Shown: positions 35,181-43,502, counted from the first letter of the stretch. The stretch: 64,000 nt of DNA from Pontibacter oryzae (GCF_003576375.1 NZ_QWGE01000001.1:806001-870000); one strand, 5' to 3'. Numbers and translations: made by a program. The notes: generated by a model from the letters alone, not told the origin.

Positions 35181-36251
35181 ATGCGTCAAGAATCATTCGA
35201 TTTTCTGCAGAAATACCTGAATAACTCCGCGCCTACCGGTTTTGAGGTGGAGGGCCAGAAACTGTGGCTGGAGTATATAAAACCATACATCGACGAGTAT
35301 TTTGTAGATACCTATGGCACCGTGGTGGGTGTTGTTAACCCACAGGCCGAGTATAAAGTGGTGATAGAGGCACACGCCGATGAGATCAGCTGGTTTGTGA
35401 ACTACATCACGCCGGAAGGATATATTTACCTAAAGCGCAATGGCGGTTCCGATGCCCTGATCGCGCCATCCAAGCGCGTGAATATCCATACCAGCAAGGG
35501 CATCGTGAAAGCGGTATTCGGTTGGCCGGCCATCCACGTGCGCAAGGTAGAGAACGACAAAGCCCCAACGCTAGATACTGTGTTCCTGGACTGCGGCGCA
35601 AGTAACCGCGAGGAAGTGGAAGCTATGGGCGTGCATGTTGGCTCTGTGGCTACTTTCGAGGATGAGTTTATGGTGCTCAACGATAAATACTACGTGGGTC
35701 GTGCGCTGGATAACCGCATTGGTGGCTTTATGATTGCCGAGGTGGCCCGCCGCCTGAAGGAAGAAGGCAAGCAACTGCCATTCGGTTTATACATTGTAAA
35801 CTCTGTGCAGGAGGAAATTGGCCTGCGCGGCGCCGAAATGATTGCGCACCGCATTAAGCCGGATGTGGCCATCGTAACCGACGTAACCCACGACACGCAG
35901 TCGCCGATGTATGACAAGAAGAACAGCGGCGACATACACTGCGGCAAAGGCCCTGTAATTGCCTACGGCCCGGCGGTACAGAACAACCTCCGTGACCTGA
36001 TTATCCGGACGGCACAGGAGAAAGAGATTCCGTTCCAGCGTTCGGCTGTTTCACGTGCAACCGGCACCGACACCGATGCCTTTGCCTACTCCAACGCTGG
36101 CGTGGCCTCCGCGCTCATTTCCCTGCCGCTTAAGTATATGCACACTACCGTGGAAACCGTGCACAAGGATGACGTGGAGAATGTGATCAACATGATCTAC
36201 GAAACCGTGCTGAAGATACAGGACAAGCAGGATTTCCGATACCTGAGCTAA
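35181..36251 (+). CDS. M42-family metalloaminopeptidase
   Basis: Dinuclear zinc or cobalt aminopeptidase of the M42 (TET-type) family, about 356 residues. Metal and catalytic residues: IEAHADEISW (His and Asp), ALDNRIGGF (Asp), SVQEEIGLRGA (catalytic Glu and ligand Glu), VTDVTHDTQSP (Asp) and MHTTVETVHKDD (His). The ATG at 35181 is preferred to a TTG at 35172 that lies in the AT-rich repeat. Cytosolic. Members form self-compartmentalising 12-mers that trim peptides. Ends at a good terminator. Confidence 0.93.
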   Translation: MRQESFDFLQKYLNNSAPTGFEVEGQKLWLEYIKPYIDEYFVDTYGTVVGVVNPQAEYKVVIEAHADEISWFVNYITPEGYIYLKRNGGSDALIAPSKRVNIHTSKGIVKAVFGWPAIHVRKVENDKAPTLDTVFLDCGASNREEVEAMGVHVGSVATFEDEFMVLNDKYYVGRALDNRIGGFMIAEVARRLKEEGKQLPFGLYIVNSVQEEIGLRGAEMIAHRIKPDVAIVTDVTHDTQSPMYDKKNSGDIHCGKGPVIAYGPAVQNNLRDLIIRTAQEKEIPFQRSAVSRATGTDTDAFAYSNAGVASALISLPLKYMHTTVETVHKDDVENVINMIYETVLKIQDKQDFRYLS

Positions 36252-36275
36252 GACCTAACTTTTAGCCCAAAGCCG

Positions 36276-36318
36276 AAACCCCACAGCGTTACCCATACCT
36301 GTGGGGTTTTACTTTTTG
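36276..36318 (+). terminator. Terminator of the M42 peptidase gene
   Basis: Perfect 11-bp inverted repeat AAACCCCACAG/CTGTGGGGTTT (36276-36286 and 36299-36309), 12-nt loop, T-rich tail. Confidence 0.88.
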
Positions 36319-36360
36319 CAGGCGCTTTAGTAACTTATACCTGAAACAAACTTTATACCT

Positions 36361-36624
36361 GTGAACCGTCTCGTGTTTTGGGCTTTTATGTTCCTGCCTT
36401 GGTTGGCGTTCTCTGTTTTCACCGCAGCGCTACAAGATGCTGCTCCGCTTTGGGCAGTTATACTTGGCATTTTGGCAGCACAGTTACTGGTAATCAATAT
36501 CCGCAGGAAACAGGTCGGGCTTGATTTTCAGTCTACTTTAAAAGCCATTATTCCGGGCATTGGCTACACGCTGTGGCAGCGCCTATACTTTGCAAAACCT
36601 TATAACCACGCATCCTTTAAATGA
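36361..36624 (+). CDS. Small two-helix membrane protein, unknown function
   Basis: 87 residues, not recognised. Hydrophobic helices at about 4-24 and 30-47, then a basic, mostly polar tail that ends with an amphipathic stretch. Start is GTG at 36361, and the ATG ten codons later would remove half the first helix. The stop overlaps the next gene start by four bases (ATGA), so it is translated with the metal-receptor-like protein. A membrane partner for that protein is possible (inference). Confidence 0.65.
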   Translation: MNRLVFWAFMFLPWLAFSVFTAALQDAAPLWAVILGILAAQLLVINIRRKQVGLDFQSTLKAIIPGIGYTLWQRLYFAKPYNHASFK

Positions 36625-37406
36625 CCTACACCGACCAAATGGGCCACCAACTCTCGCTGCCACAACTTCCACAGCGCATTGTATCGCTGGTGCCCTCGCA
36701 AACAGAGCTGCTTTTTGACCTGGGCTTAGGCGACAGAGTTGTAAGCCTGACCAAGTTTTGCATCCACCCGCAAACGCTGGTAAAGGGTAAGCCCATCATT
36801 GGAGGCACCAAAAATTTCCACTTCGATAAGATTGATGCGCTGCAACCCGACCTGATCATCGGAAACAAAGAGGAAAACTATAAGGAAGGCATCGAGCAGC
36901 TGCAGCAAAAGTATAAAGTATGGATGAGCGACATTTATACCTTAGAAGATGCGCTGCACATGATAAGGCAGATCGGGGAAATCACAGGTTCACAACCGCA
37001 AGCGGAAAAGTTAAGTGCAAGTATAGTAGCCGGCTTTGCACAGCTGCAACCTGCGCAACCAAGTATAAAAACGGCTTACTTCATCTGGCGTAAGCCCTAC
37101 ATGGCCGTTGGCAGCCACAACATCATCGACCATATGCTGCAGCGCTGCGGTTTCTCTAACGTTTTTTCAGAGCGAAGCCGTTACCCGGAAATCAGTCCGG
37201 AGCAGCTGCGGCAGGCCGCCCCGCAACTCATACTTTTGTCCTCAGAGCCTTACCCGTTTAAAGAAAAGCACATCGCGGAGTTTCAGGAGTTGTGCCCGCA
37301 GGCAAGTATAAAAGTGGTGGATGGTGAGATGTTTAGCTGGTATGGCAGCCGCCTGGCAAAGGCACCGGCATACTTTAGGCAAGTAATTAATGAAGTGAAA
37401 GTATGA
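36621..37406 (+). CDS. BtuF/helical-backbone metal-receptor family protein without signal peptide
   Basis: 261 residues of the periplasmic-binding-protein fold used for cobalamin and chelated iron: PQRIVSLVPSQTELLFDLGLGDRVVSLTKFC at the N-terminus, IIGGTKNFHFDKIDALQPDLIIGNKEEN, the long linker helix, then YFIWRKPYMAVGSHNIIDHMLQRCGF. It starts MTYTDQMGHQL with no export signal, so it appears cytosolic, unusual for this fold, although signal-less members are known in Bacteroidota. No ABC permease or ATPase is nearby. Coupled to the small membrane protein upstream. Confidence 0.88.
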   Translation: MTYTDQMGHQLSLPQLPQRIVSLVPSQTELLFDLGLGDRVVSLTKFCIHPQTLVKGKPIIGGTKNFHFDKIDALQPDLIIGNKEENYKEGIEQLQQKYKVWMSDIYTLEDALHMIRQIGEITGSQPQAEKLSASIVAGFAQLQPAQPSIKTAYFIWRKPYMAVGSHNIIDHMLQRCGFSNVFSERSRYPEISPEQLRQAAPQLILLSSEPYPFKEKHIAEFQELCPQASIKVVDGEMFSWYGSRLAKAPAYFRQVINEVKV

Positions 37407-37447
37407 GTTGAATAAAACTGCTGCAAGTTTAACTTGTGGCTACCTTC

Positions 37448-37480
37448 GCGCCAGTTTTCAACTGGCGCTTTTCAGTTTTA
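37448..37480 (+). terminator. Terminator after the metal-receptor-like gene
   Basis: Perfect 9-bp inverted repeat GCGCCAGTT/AACTGGCGC (37448-37456 and 37460-37468), 3-nt loop, T-rich tail. Confidence 0.85.
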
Positions 37481-37562
37481 GGTCTAATGTCAGTAACAAA
37501 CTGGCGGTATTAAAGGAAATAATGACGAGATAAGGCCTAAAGCTTGCGTCAGCTGTTATACC

Positions 37563-38078
37563 TTACAACTTCTGCAGCAGCTGCCGGGCTCGCTCCGAAA
37601 TGGCTGCAAAGTAGGCCGCATCCTGCTTAACCTCCTCCGCCGACTTGCCCAACACATCGCGCTTGTTCATGGGGTTAGCCAGGTCTGCTAACGTCAGGAT
37701 GGTGCGCAGCCGCTGCTTTTGACTTTCAGAGACCGCTTCAAGATCCTGCGCCTCAATTTGGGCAAGCATTTCCTCCCTGAAGTCCTTGTTCTCCACGGCT
37801 TCCTCATCCAGCAGGCGCATGAGGGCAGCTACGGCCTCATCCTCGAAAGGGGAAAGTATGGCCAGCCCGATCAACTCGGAAGTGGTGGGCAGCGGAAGCC
37901 TGATGAGCAGTTCGTAGCCGCCGCCCTGCTCACCGGCTGTAGTATAACACTTCATCCAGAAAGCAGCAGGGCCTTTATACACGGCAGCCCAACCGCCTGC
38001 GGCTTCCTCTACCAGCTGCATTTCCTTCAGTAGCGCTGCAATAAGCTGCGCGTCCCCGTAAAGCTTCCGGCTGGCCAT
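37563..38078 (-). CDS. Unknown 171-aa protein in the shikimate operon
   Basis: Not recognised. A soluble, Ala/Leu/Glu-rich protein. The first half looks alpha/beta (WAAVYKGPAAFWMKCY, YELLIRLPLPTTSELIGLAILS) and the second half is helical (LMRLLDEEAVENKDFREEMLAQIEAQ). No signal peptide or membrane helix. It starts 5 bases after the aroA stop, so it belongs to the aroF-aroB-aroA transcript. It may regulate or assist aromatic amino-acid synthesis, but nothing in the sequence shows that. Confidence 0.8.
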   Translation of the reverse strand: MASRKLYGDAQLIAALLKEMQLVEEAAGGWAAVYKGPAAFWMKCYTTAGEQGGGYELLIRLPLPTTSELIGLAILSPFEDEAVAALMRLLDEEAVENKDFREEMLAQIEAQDLEAVSESQKQRLRTILTLADLANPMNKRDVLGKSAEEVKQDAAYFAAISERARQLLQKL

Positions 38079-38083
38079 ACTTT

Positions 38084-39313
38084 CTAGTCTTTATACTTTA
38101 TCTCGAAGCCAACTTCTTCAAGGTCCTCCCAGAAGCGCGGGTATGATTTGCGCACCACGCTTGGCTCCTGAATTTTAACGGGCTGCAACAAGGCAACGGG
38201 CGCAAAGGCCATGGCCATGCGGTGGTCCTGATACGTCCGGAAGCTGAGGTCAGTGTGCTTCATAAGCCCGGGCTCCAGCCTGAAAACGCCCGGCGTTACT
38301 TCCTGCAGCGAGGCACGCATACTCTGCACCTCTATCTGGAGCGCCTGAATACGATCGGTTTCCTTGATGCGCAGGCTTTCCAGACCTGTCATATCCACTT
38401 GCACACCCAAAGCGGCACTCAAGGCCACTACGGTCTGGGCCAGGTCCGGGCAATCCGAGAAATCCTGAGATATGTGATGTTCATGCTCTTTCTTCTGCAA
38501 GCGCACGCCACCGTCCACAAACTCGGTATACACGCCCAAACCCGACATGATCTCCACAATGGCACGATCGCCCTGAAACGAGTTTTCCTTTAAGCCCAGC
38601 AGGGTTATATCTGCCTCTTTGGCAAGGGCCACCAAACTATACCAGTAGCTCGCCGCCGACCAATCCGACTCCACTGTAAACGCGGCGCTTTTATACTGCT
38701 GCGGTTTTACGGTAATGGTGTTGCCCTCAAAGGCTGCAGTTACACCAAAATGCTGCATCAGCGAGAGCGTCATCTCGATGTATGGACGTGAGCCGATCTT
38801 GCCTTCCAGCTCCAGCTCTAGGCCTTCCGGCAGCAGGGGCGCAATCATCAGGAGTGCCGAAATATACTGGCTGCTGATGTCACTGCGTACTTTCAGGTGC
38901 TTTTTGCCGCTGCCCTTAAAAGCGCCGATCTGCAGTGGTGGGTATCCCTCCTGCCCTTTGTAGCTTATACTTGCCCCTAGCTCGCGCAAGGCATCCACCA
39001 AGACTTTAATTGGCCGCTGGCACATGCGCTCGGTGCCCGTAAGCAGTTTTTCCTGCCCGGTAATAGCATAGTATGCTGTTAAAAAACGCATCACGGTTCC
39101 GGCATCCTCGGCATCAATGGTGGCCGCATCGCTCTGCAGCAGTCGCTGTAACAATTGCGTATCGTTGGCCTCGGAGAGGTTATGCAACTCGGCCTGCTTG
39201 CCCGACAGCGCTGCAATAATGAGTGCGCGGTTTGCCTCGCTTTTGGAGGCCGGCAGTTTTATACTTCCGTGCAGGTGGCCGGTTGGGTGGCTTAAGATGA
39301 GGCTTTGGCTCAT
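38084..39313 (-). CDS. aroA: 3-Phosphoshikimate 1-carboxyvinyltransferase (EPSP synthase)
   Basis: Adds enolpyruvate from PEP to shikimate-3-phosphate, the sixth shikimate step. 409 residues. N-terminal IKLPASKSEANRALIIAAL contains the conserved Lys and Ser. The DAGTVMRFLTAYYA motif is the PEP-site loop, and the RPIKVLVDALRELGASI region is also seen. C-terminal KETDRIQALQIE and the DHRMAMAFAPVAL segment are typical. Slightly shorter than E. coli AroA (427). The start overlaps aroB by four bases, so the two are co-translated. Confidence 0.95.
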   Translation of the reverse strand: MSQSLILSHPTGHLHGSIKLPASKSEANRALIIAALSGKQAELHNLSEANDTQLLQRLLQSDAATIDAEDAGTVMRFLTAYYAITGQEKLLTGTERMCQRPIKVLVDALRELGASISYKGQEGYPPLQIGAFKGSGKKHLKVRSDISSQYISALLMIAPLLPEGLELELEGKIGSRPYIEMTLSLMQHFGVTAAFEGNTITVKPQQYKSAAFTVESDWSAASYWYSLVALAKEADITLLGLKENSFQGDRAIVEIMSGLGVYTEFVDGGVRLQKKEHEHHISQDFSDCPDLAQTVVALSAALGVQVDMTGLESLRIKETDRIQALQIEVQSMRASLQEVTPGVFRLEPGLMKHTDLSFRTYQDHRMAMAFAPVALLQPVKIQEPSVVRKSYPRFWEDLEEVGFEIKYKD

Positions 39314-40347
39314 AGTAACGTATAGTATCGTAAGGATTCAACAATTTCCTGCACTGTTATCGGTTGGTCGTAAACGGCTTTGCCGATGCCTTCCAGTAAG
39401 GTGCAGTTGATAGACGAGCGGGTATTTTTCTTATCCTGCAGGGCCAGTTGGGCGATGTCCTGAATGTCTTGCTCCGAAAGGGATACTTTCTCATACACAG
39501 ACACCAGGAAAGTCTCGATCTTATCCAGGTCCTCGGCAGGCAATAGTTTATGGTTCTTACTTATCCAGGCTTCGCAGAGCATGCCAACGGCTACAGCCTC
39601 GCCATGCAAGAGTTTCCTGTCAGGTTTCTCTAGAAGGTAACTCTCCACGGCATGGCCCACCGTATGCCCGAAGTTCAGGATCTTGCGCAAGCCACCCTCC
39701 AGCGGGTCGGCCTCCACTACCCCGGATTTTATACTTACAGAGTGCCGGATCAGGCCTTCCCAGTCATCGGTGAACAAGCCAATATGGCGCTGCTCTATAA
39801 ACGCGTCTTTGTCGGAAATTAGCCAATGCTTTATGATCTCAGCATATCCAGATTTCAGCTCGCGCTGTGGCAATGTTTTTAGAAAATCAGGGTTGATGAA
39901 CACGGCCTGCGGTTCCTGGTATACGCCAATGTGGTTCTTGAGCCCATGGAAATCGATGCCGGTCTTTCCGCCCACGCTGGCATCTACCTGCGCCAGCAGC
40001 GTGGTGGGCACCTGCACGAAAAATATGCCGCGCTTAAACACTGCCGCACAGAAACCACCCATGTCGCCGATCACGCCCCCGCCCAGGTTTACAAGCACTG
40101 ACCAGCGGTCCAGGTTCAGCTCGGTCATGCGTTGCCAGATATACTCGCAGGTCTGAAGCGTTTTCTGCTCCTCGCCGCTTTGTATTTGTATCAGCTCGTG
40201 CTCAGGCAAGTATGGCTTTAGCGTTGGGTAGCAATGCGCAAGCGTATTCTCGTCTACCAGCACTGCCACCTTGCTAAAAGCCCGGTTCTTAAGCAGCTCC
40301 GGCAACTCCTGCAGCGCGGTAGGTCCTATATGTATGGTTGCAGTCAT
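39310..40347 (-). CDS. aroB: 3-Dehydroquinate synthase
   Basis: NAD- and zinc-dependent cyclisation of DAHP to 3-dehydroquinate, second shikimate step. 345 residues. Signatures: VLVNLGGGVIGDMGGFCAAVFKRGI with the NAD-binding glycines, QVPTTLLAQVDASVGGKTGID, zinc-site NFGHTVGHAVE, and LHGEAVAVGM. Between DAHP synthase upstream (118-bp gap with AT-rich repeats) and aroA downstream (4-base overlap). The C-terminal part is regular in length. Confidence 0.96.
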   Translation of the reverse strand: MTATIHIGPTALQELPELLKNRAFSKVAVLVDENTLAHCYPTLKPYLPEHELIQIQSGEEQKTLQTCEYIWQRMTELNLDRWSVLVNLGGGVIGDMGGFCAAVFKRGIFFVQVPTTLLAQVDASVGGKTGIDFHGLKNHIGVYQEPQAVFINPDFLKTLPQRELKSGYAEIIKHWLISDKDAFIEQRHIGLFTDDWEGLIRHSVSIKSGVVEADPLEGGLRKILNFGHTVGHAVESYLLEKPDRKLLHGEAVAVGMLCEAWISKNHKLLPAEDLDKIETFLVSVYEKVSLSEQDIQDIAQLALQDKKNTRSSINCTLLEGIGKAVYDQPITVQEIVESLRYYTLL

Positions 40348-40465
40348 GTTGAGTTAATAAGTTAAAGAGGTAGTGAGGTTGGGAGTTAATGAGGGTCGTG
40401 GAATTTTTCTGCAATTCGAACAAATAACAATGAACGACCAACAATTAAATACTATAACCATTCAG

Positions 40466-41548
40466 CTATTCATCACCATCCAGTATCTGCGTTTGTTTCC
40501 GGATGGATTCTACGTGGATCAGTTTATAGAGCTCCTCTACAAAGGCGCCATTAATTCCTGCCTCCTCGGCCCACTCGGCGCGGCTTCTGAAGATTTCCTT
40601 CCAGCGGGCCAGTTGCAGCACCTGCACGTTGTTCAGCTTTTTGTATGCCCCGATTTGCTCTACCAGACCCATGCGTTTGGCCAGTGCGGCAATTATATCG
40701 TGATCGGCGGCATCGATCTGCAGACGCAACTCCTCGGCGCGGTTCACGAGTTCGGCATCGTCGTAGGTGCTTTTGCGGACCTGCAACTGCTGCACCACCT
40801 CGGCTAACCTGGCTGGGGTAATCTGCTGTGCCGCATCGCTCAAGGCCTTGTCCGGGTTGGGGTGCGTTTCTATCATCACACCGTTGTAGCCCAGGTCCAG
40901 AGCCTTCTGTGCCACCGGAAAAATCAGTTCGCGGCTGCCGCCAATGTGGCTTGGGTCAATGATGATCGGCAGCTCCTGGTAACGGGCCTTCAGCTCAATC
41001 GAGATTTGCCACACCGGCACGTTCCTATACTTTGTTTTCTGGTACGATGAGAACCCACGGTGTATGGCCGCCAGGTCCGTGATGCCGGCTTGGTACATGC
41101 GCTCCAGGGCACCAATCCATAAAGCCAGGTCTGGGTTAACGGGGTTCTTCACCATCACGGGCACCTGCACGCCGCGCAGGGCATCGGCAATCTCCTGCAC
41201 CGCAAATGGATTCACTGTGGTTCGTGCGCCAATCCAAAGCACATCTATGCCATACTTTAGGGCCTCCTCCACGTGCCTGGCTGTGGCAACCTCTGTGCTA
41301 ACCTGTATCCCAGTTTCCTGTTTTGCCAGTTTTAACCAAGCAAGCCCTTGCGTACCTACTCCTTCAAAGCTGCCCGGGCGCGTGCGTGGCTTCCAGATGC
41401 CCGCCCTAAAAAGCGGCACGCCCTGCTCTTGCAGCGCCCTGGCGGTTTGCAACACCTGCTCTTCGCTCTCGGCGCTGCATGGCCCGGCAATTATGAATGG
41501 CCCCGGCTGCAACGAACCGAAAAAAGAATCTATATCGGAAAACTTCAT
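40466..41548 (-). CDS. Bifunctional DAHP synthase / chorismate mutase
   Basis: First shikimate step fused to chorismate mutase. Residues about 1-260 are a KDPG-type DAHP synthase: FIIAGPCSAESEEQVL, GIWKPRTRPGSFEGVG, DVLWIGARTTVNPFAVQEI, and IIDPSHIGGSRELIFPV with metal-binding His. Residues about 270-350 are an AroQ-class chorismate mutase helix bundle (LRLQIDAADHDIIAALAKRMGLVEQIGAYK). The mutase domain probably gives feedback by prephenate, as in related fusions (knowledge of family, not shown here). A -7 element TACCTTTG (41567-41574) lies just upstream. Confidence 0.95.
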   Translation of the reverse strand: MKFSDIDSFFGSLQPGPFIIAGPCSAESEEQVLQTARALQEQGVPLFRAGIWKPRTRPGSFEGVGTQGLAWLKLAKQETGIQVSTEVATARHVEEALKYGIDVLWIGARTTVNPFAVQEIADALRGVQVPVMVKNPVNPDLALWIGALERMYQAGITDLAAIHRGFSSYQKTKYRNVPVWQISIELKARYQELPIIIDPSHIGGSRELIFPVAQKALDLGYNGVMIETHPNPDKALSDAAQQITPARLAEVVQQLQVRKSTYDDAELVNRAEELRLQIDAADHDIIAALAKRMGLVEQIGAYKKLNNVQVLQLARWKEIFRSRAEWAEEAGINGAFVEELYKLIHVESIRKQTQILDGDE

Positions 41549-41566
41549 CTACTCTAATTAATGTTA

Positions 41567-41574
41567 CAAAGGTA
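41567..41574 (-). promoter_or_regulatory. Candidate -7 element of the shikimate operon
   Basis: TACCTTTG on the minus strand, 19 bases upstream of the start codon. No TTG lies at 19-20 bp further up, so this is less certain than the proline dehydrogenase promoter. Confidence 0.5.
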
Positions 41575-41764
41575 ACTTATGCAAAACAAAAGGCCGCGGC
41601 TAGCAGATAAAAGTAACCTACTTTATGCATTTCAGTAAACGGGTGCTGCCGCAGCATTGTCTGCTAACGGATTATTTATCAAGCTATAAGTATAACAGCA
41701 AGACCCTAGCTACAGTTTGTGCATCGGCAAGGTAAAAATAAGCCATGGCAGCCTGCCGAAATGG

Positions 41765-41794
41765 TTGCGCACAAGGCCCGAAGCACTATCTTTG
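41765..41794 (+). promoter_or_regulatory. Proline dehydrogenase promoter (TTG-N19-TATCTTTG)
   Basis: TTG at 41765-41767, exactly 19 bp, then TATCTTTG at 41787-41794. It lies inside the longest open frame, which shows that the upstream ATG at 41745 cannot be the true start. Confidence 0.82.
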
Positions 41795-41813
41795 CACCGC
41801 TAATTTTACTTAC

Positions 41814-43001
41814 ATGAATTCTATTACCAAAGTATCTTTCGACGACACGGCTGTCGCTTTTTCCGGTAAGTCTGACGCTGAGTTGTACAAAATGTACCTG
41901 CTGTTTAAATCCATGAACAGCAATACGTTTGTAAAGGCCGGCGGCACCTTATTAAACACAGCCCTTAAACTGCACCTCCCAGTTAAATTTATCATCAAGC
42001 CTACCATTTTTAATCACTTTTGCGGCGGCGAAACCATCGAGGAGTCTGAGCGCGCCATACAGGAGCTGGCCCGCTTCAACATCGGCACTATCCTGGATTA
42101 CTCTGTAGAGGGCGAAGGCAACGAGAAGAGCTTCGACGCCACCCGCGACGAGTTGCTGCACGGCATTGAGAAAGCGCACGGTAATAAAAACATCCCTTTC
42201 TCGGTATTTAAAATTACCGGCCTGATAGATATTAATCTACTGGAGAAGGTACAAAAGCAGCAGGAACTCACCGTTGATGAACGCGCAGCCTTTGAGCGGG
42301 GCCGCGACCGTGTCAATGCTATTTGCCAGCGATGCTATCAGCGCGACGTGCGCGTATTTATAGACGCCGAGGAGAGCTGGATACAAGATACCATCGATAA
42401 CCTGACATACGAGATGATGGCGCTATACAATAGAGAGAAAGCCAACATCTACAATACCTACCAGCTTTACCGCCACGACCGCTTGGATGTGTTGCAACGC
42501 GACTTAGAGCAGGCAATGGAGGGTGGCTATTACCTTGGTGCCAAACTGGTGCGTGGCGCCTACATGGAAAAAGAACGCCGCCGCGCCCTGGCAGAAGGCT
42601 ACGAAAGCCCCATAAACCCGACCAAAGAGGCATCAGATGCGCTTTTCGACAGTGCCCTGCGCTTTTGCGCGGCTAACGTAGATCGCATCGCATTTTGCAA
42701 CGGCACCCACAACGAGGACAGCTGTTATCTGCTCATGGAGCTGATGGAAGAGTATGACATTGCCCCGAACGACCCACGCGTATACTTTGCGCAGCTCTAC
42801 GGCATGAGCGACAACCTGTCGTACAACCTGGCGCATGCCGGTTACAACGTAGCCAAGTATGTACCCTATGGGCCTGTGGAGGCCGTAATGCCCTACTTGC
42901 TGCGCCGCGCCAACGAGAATACAGCTATTGCCGGCCAAAGCAGCCGCGAGCTTACCTTGATCATGAGCGAGATAGAGCGCCGCAAAAAGCTGAAGCGCTA
43001 A
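41814..43001 (+). CDS. Proline dehydrogenase family protein
   Basis: FAD-dependent oxidation of proline to pyrroline-5-carboxylate, linked to the membrane quinone pool. 395 residues with the chosen start. FAD/proline-site motifs: VKFIIKPTIFNHFCGGET, RGDRVNAICQRC-type sequence, VRVFIDAEESWIQ, GGYYLGAKLVRGAYMEKER, NGTHNEDS and QLYGMSDNLSYNLA. The ATG at 41814 is chosen because the promoter sits just upstream. Divergent from the shikimate operon. Ends at a strong terminator. No P5C dehydrogenase is beside it. Confidence 0.93.
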   Translation: MNSITKVSFDDTAVAFSGKSDAELYKMYLLFKSMNSNTFVKAGGTLLNTALKLHLPVKFIIKPTIFNHFCGGETIEESERAIQELARFNIGTILDYSVEGEGNEKSFDATRDELLHGIEKAHGNKNIPFSVFKITGLIDINLLEKVQKQQELTVDERAAFERGRDRVNAICQRCYQRDVRVFIDAEESWIQDTIDNLTYEMMALYNREKANIYNTYQLYRHDRLDVLQRDLEQAMEGGYYLGAKLVRGAYMEKERRRALAEGYESPINPTKEASDALFDSALRFCAANVDRIAFCNGTHNEDSCYLLMELMEEYDIAPNDPRVYFAQLYGMSDNLSYNLAHAGYNVAKYVPYGPVEAVMPYLLRRANENTAIAGQSSRELTLIMSEIERRKKLKR

Positions 43002-43012
43002 CACTTTCAACG

Positions 43013-43047
43013 CGAAAGCCAGCATTACCGCTGGCTTTCGTTTTTTT
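43013..43047 (+). terminator. Terminator of proline dehydrogenase
   Basis: Perfect 11-bp inverted repeat (43013-43023 and 43030-43040), 6-nt loop, seven T. Confidence 0.93.
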
Positions 43048-43077
43048 GGCTGGGTACAAACAGCTTTGGGCTGGCAT

Positions 43078-43127
43078 AAACACACAGCGTGGCCCCGTGT
43101 GTGTACACGGGGCCACGCTGTGTGTTT
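43078..43127. terminator. Long hairpin / terminator of the acidic lipoprotein gene
   Basis: A perfect 23-bp inverted repeat (43078-43100 and 43105-43127) with a 4-nt loop GTGT. Short A and T runs flank it on both sides. It is unusually long for a terminator and is positioned just downstream of the minus-strand lipoprotein gene. Confidence 0.8.
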
Positions 43128-43165
43128 TCAGAACTATAAACTTTACGCTGTAGTTCTAGCTATAA

Positions 43166-43357
43166 TTACTCAACGATTGTAGTAGAGTCAGTAGTCATAG
43201 CAGCTGAATCAACTACAACTTCTTCTTCAACAACAGGAGTTTCTTCTACAACTTCAGTCTCAACAGCTTCAGTTTCAGTAGCAGCTTCTTCGTTGTTGCA
43301 AGCTGTGAAAGAAGTAAGAGCAAGAGCTACGATAGCGAAAGTGAATAAATTTTTCAT
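43166..43357 (-). CDS. Small acidic Glu/Val/Thr-rich lipoprotein
   Basis: 63 residues: signal peptide MKNLFTFAIVALALTSFTAC with lipobox Cys, then a mature part dominated by Glu, Val and Thr with repeated EEVV/ETEVVEE segments. No fold recognised. The ATG at 43357 is used: a longer open frame reaches 43402, but that ATG lies within the predicted -10. Codons are strongly biased to A-ending forms (GAA, GTA, ACA), consistent with high expression. Divergent from an ECF sigma gene and sharing its promoter architecture. Confidence 0.8.
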   Translation of the reverse strand: MKNLFTFAIVALALTSFTACNNEEAATETEAVETEVVEETPVVEEEVVVDSAAMTTDSTTIVE

Positions 43358-43400
43358 TTTGTGTTTGTGATTAAGTGTTTTGGTTTCGATTTTGAACTTC

Positions 43401-43426
43401 ATACCGGAAATGAGGATAGGTAACCC
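43401..43426 (-). promoter_or_regulatory. ECF-like promoter of the acidic lipoprotein (GGGTTAC-N15-GTAT)
   Basis: Minus strand: GGGTTAC at 43420-43426, 15 bp, GTAT at 43401-43404, followed by GAA. The same elements with the same spacing occur on the plus strand toward the sigma gene. The start codon lies about 44 bases downstream. Confidence 0.65.
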
Positions 43427-43461
43427 ACATTTCTAAAAGTTTTTAAAATTATTTTTTTGGT

Positions 43462-43487
43462 GGGTTACAAAACGCCCCTAAACGTAT
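43462..43487 (+). promoter_or_regulatory. ECF-like promoter of the sigma factor (GGGTTAC-N15-GTAT)
   Basis: GGGTTAC at 43462-43468, 15 bp, GTAT at 43484-43487. The predicted start point is at or just before the ATG at 43503, so the leader would be very short. With the opposing copy, its GTGGGTTAC forms a 9-bp inverted repeat (43420-43428 and 43460-43468). Confidence 0.65.
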
Positions 43488-43502
43488 TAAAATTTGACTG
43501 GA

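Noticed and set aside
41745..41813. Upstream 23-codon extension of proline dehydrogenase
   Set aside because: Contains the TTG-N19-TATCTTTG promoter, so it is not translated.
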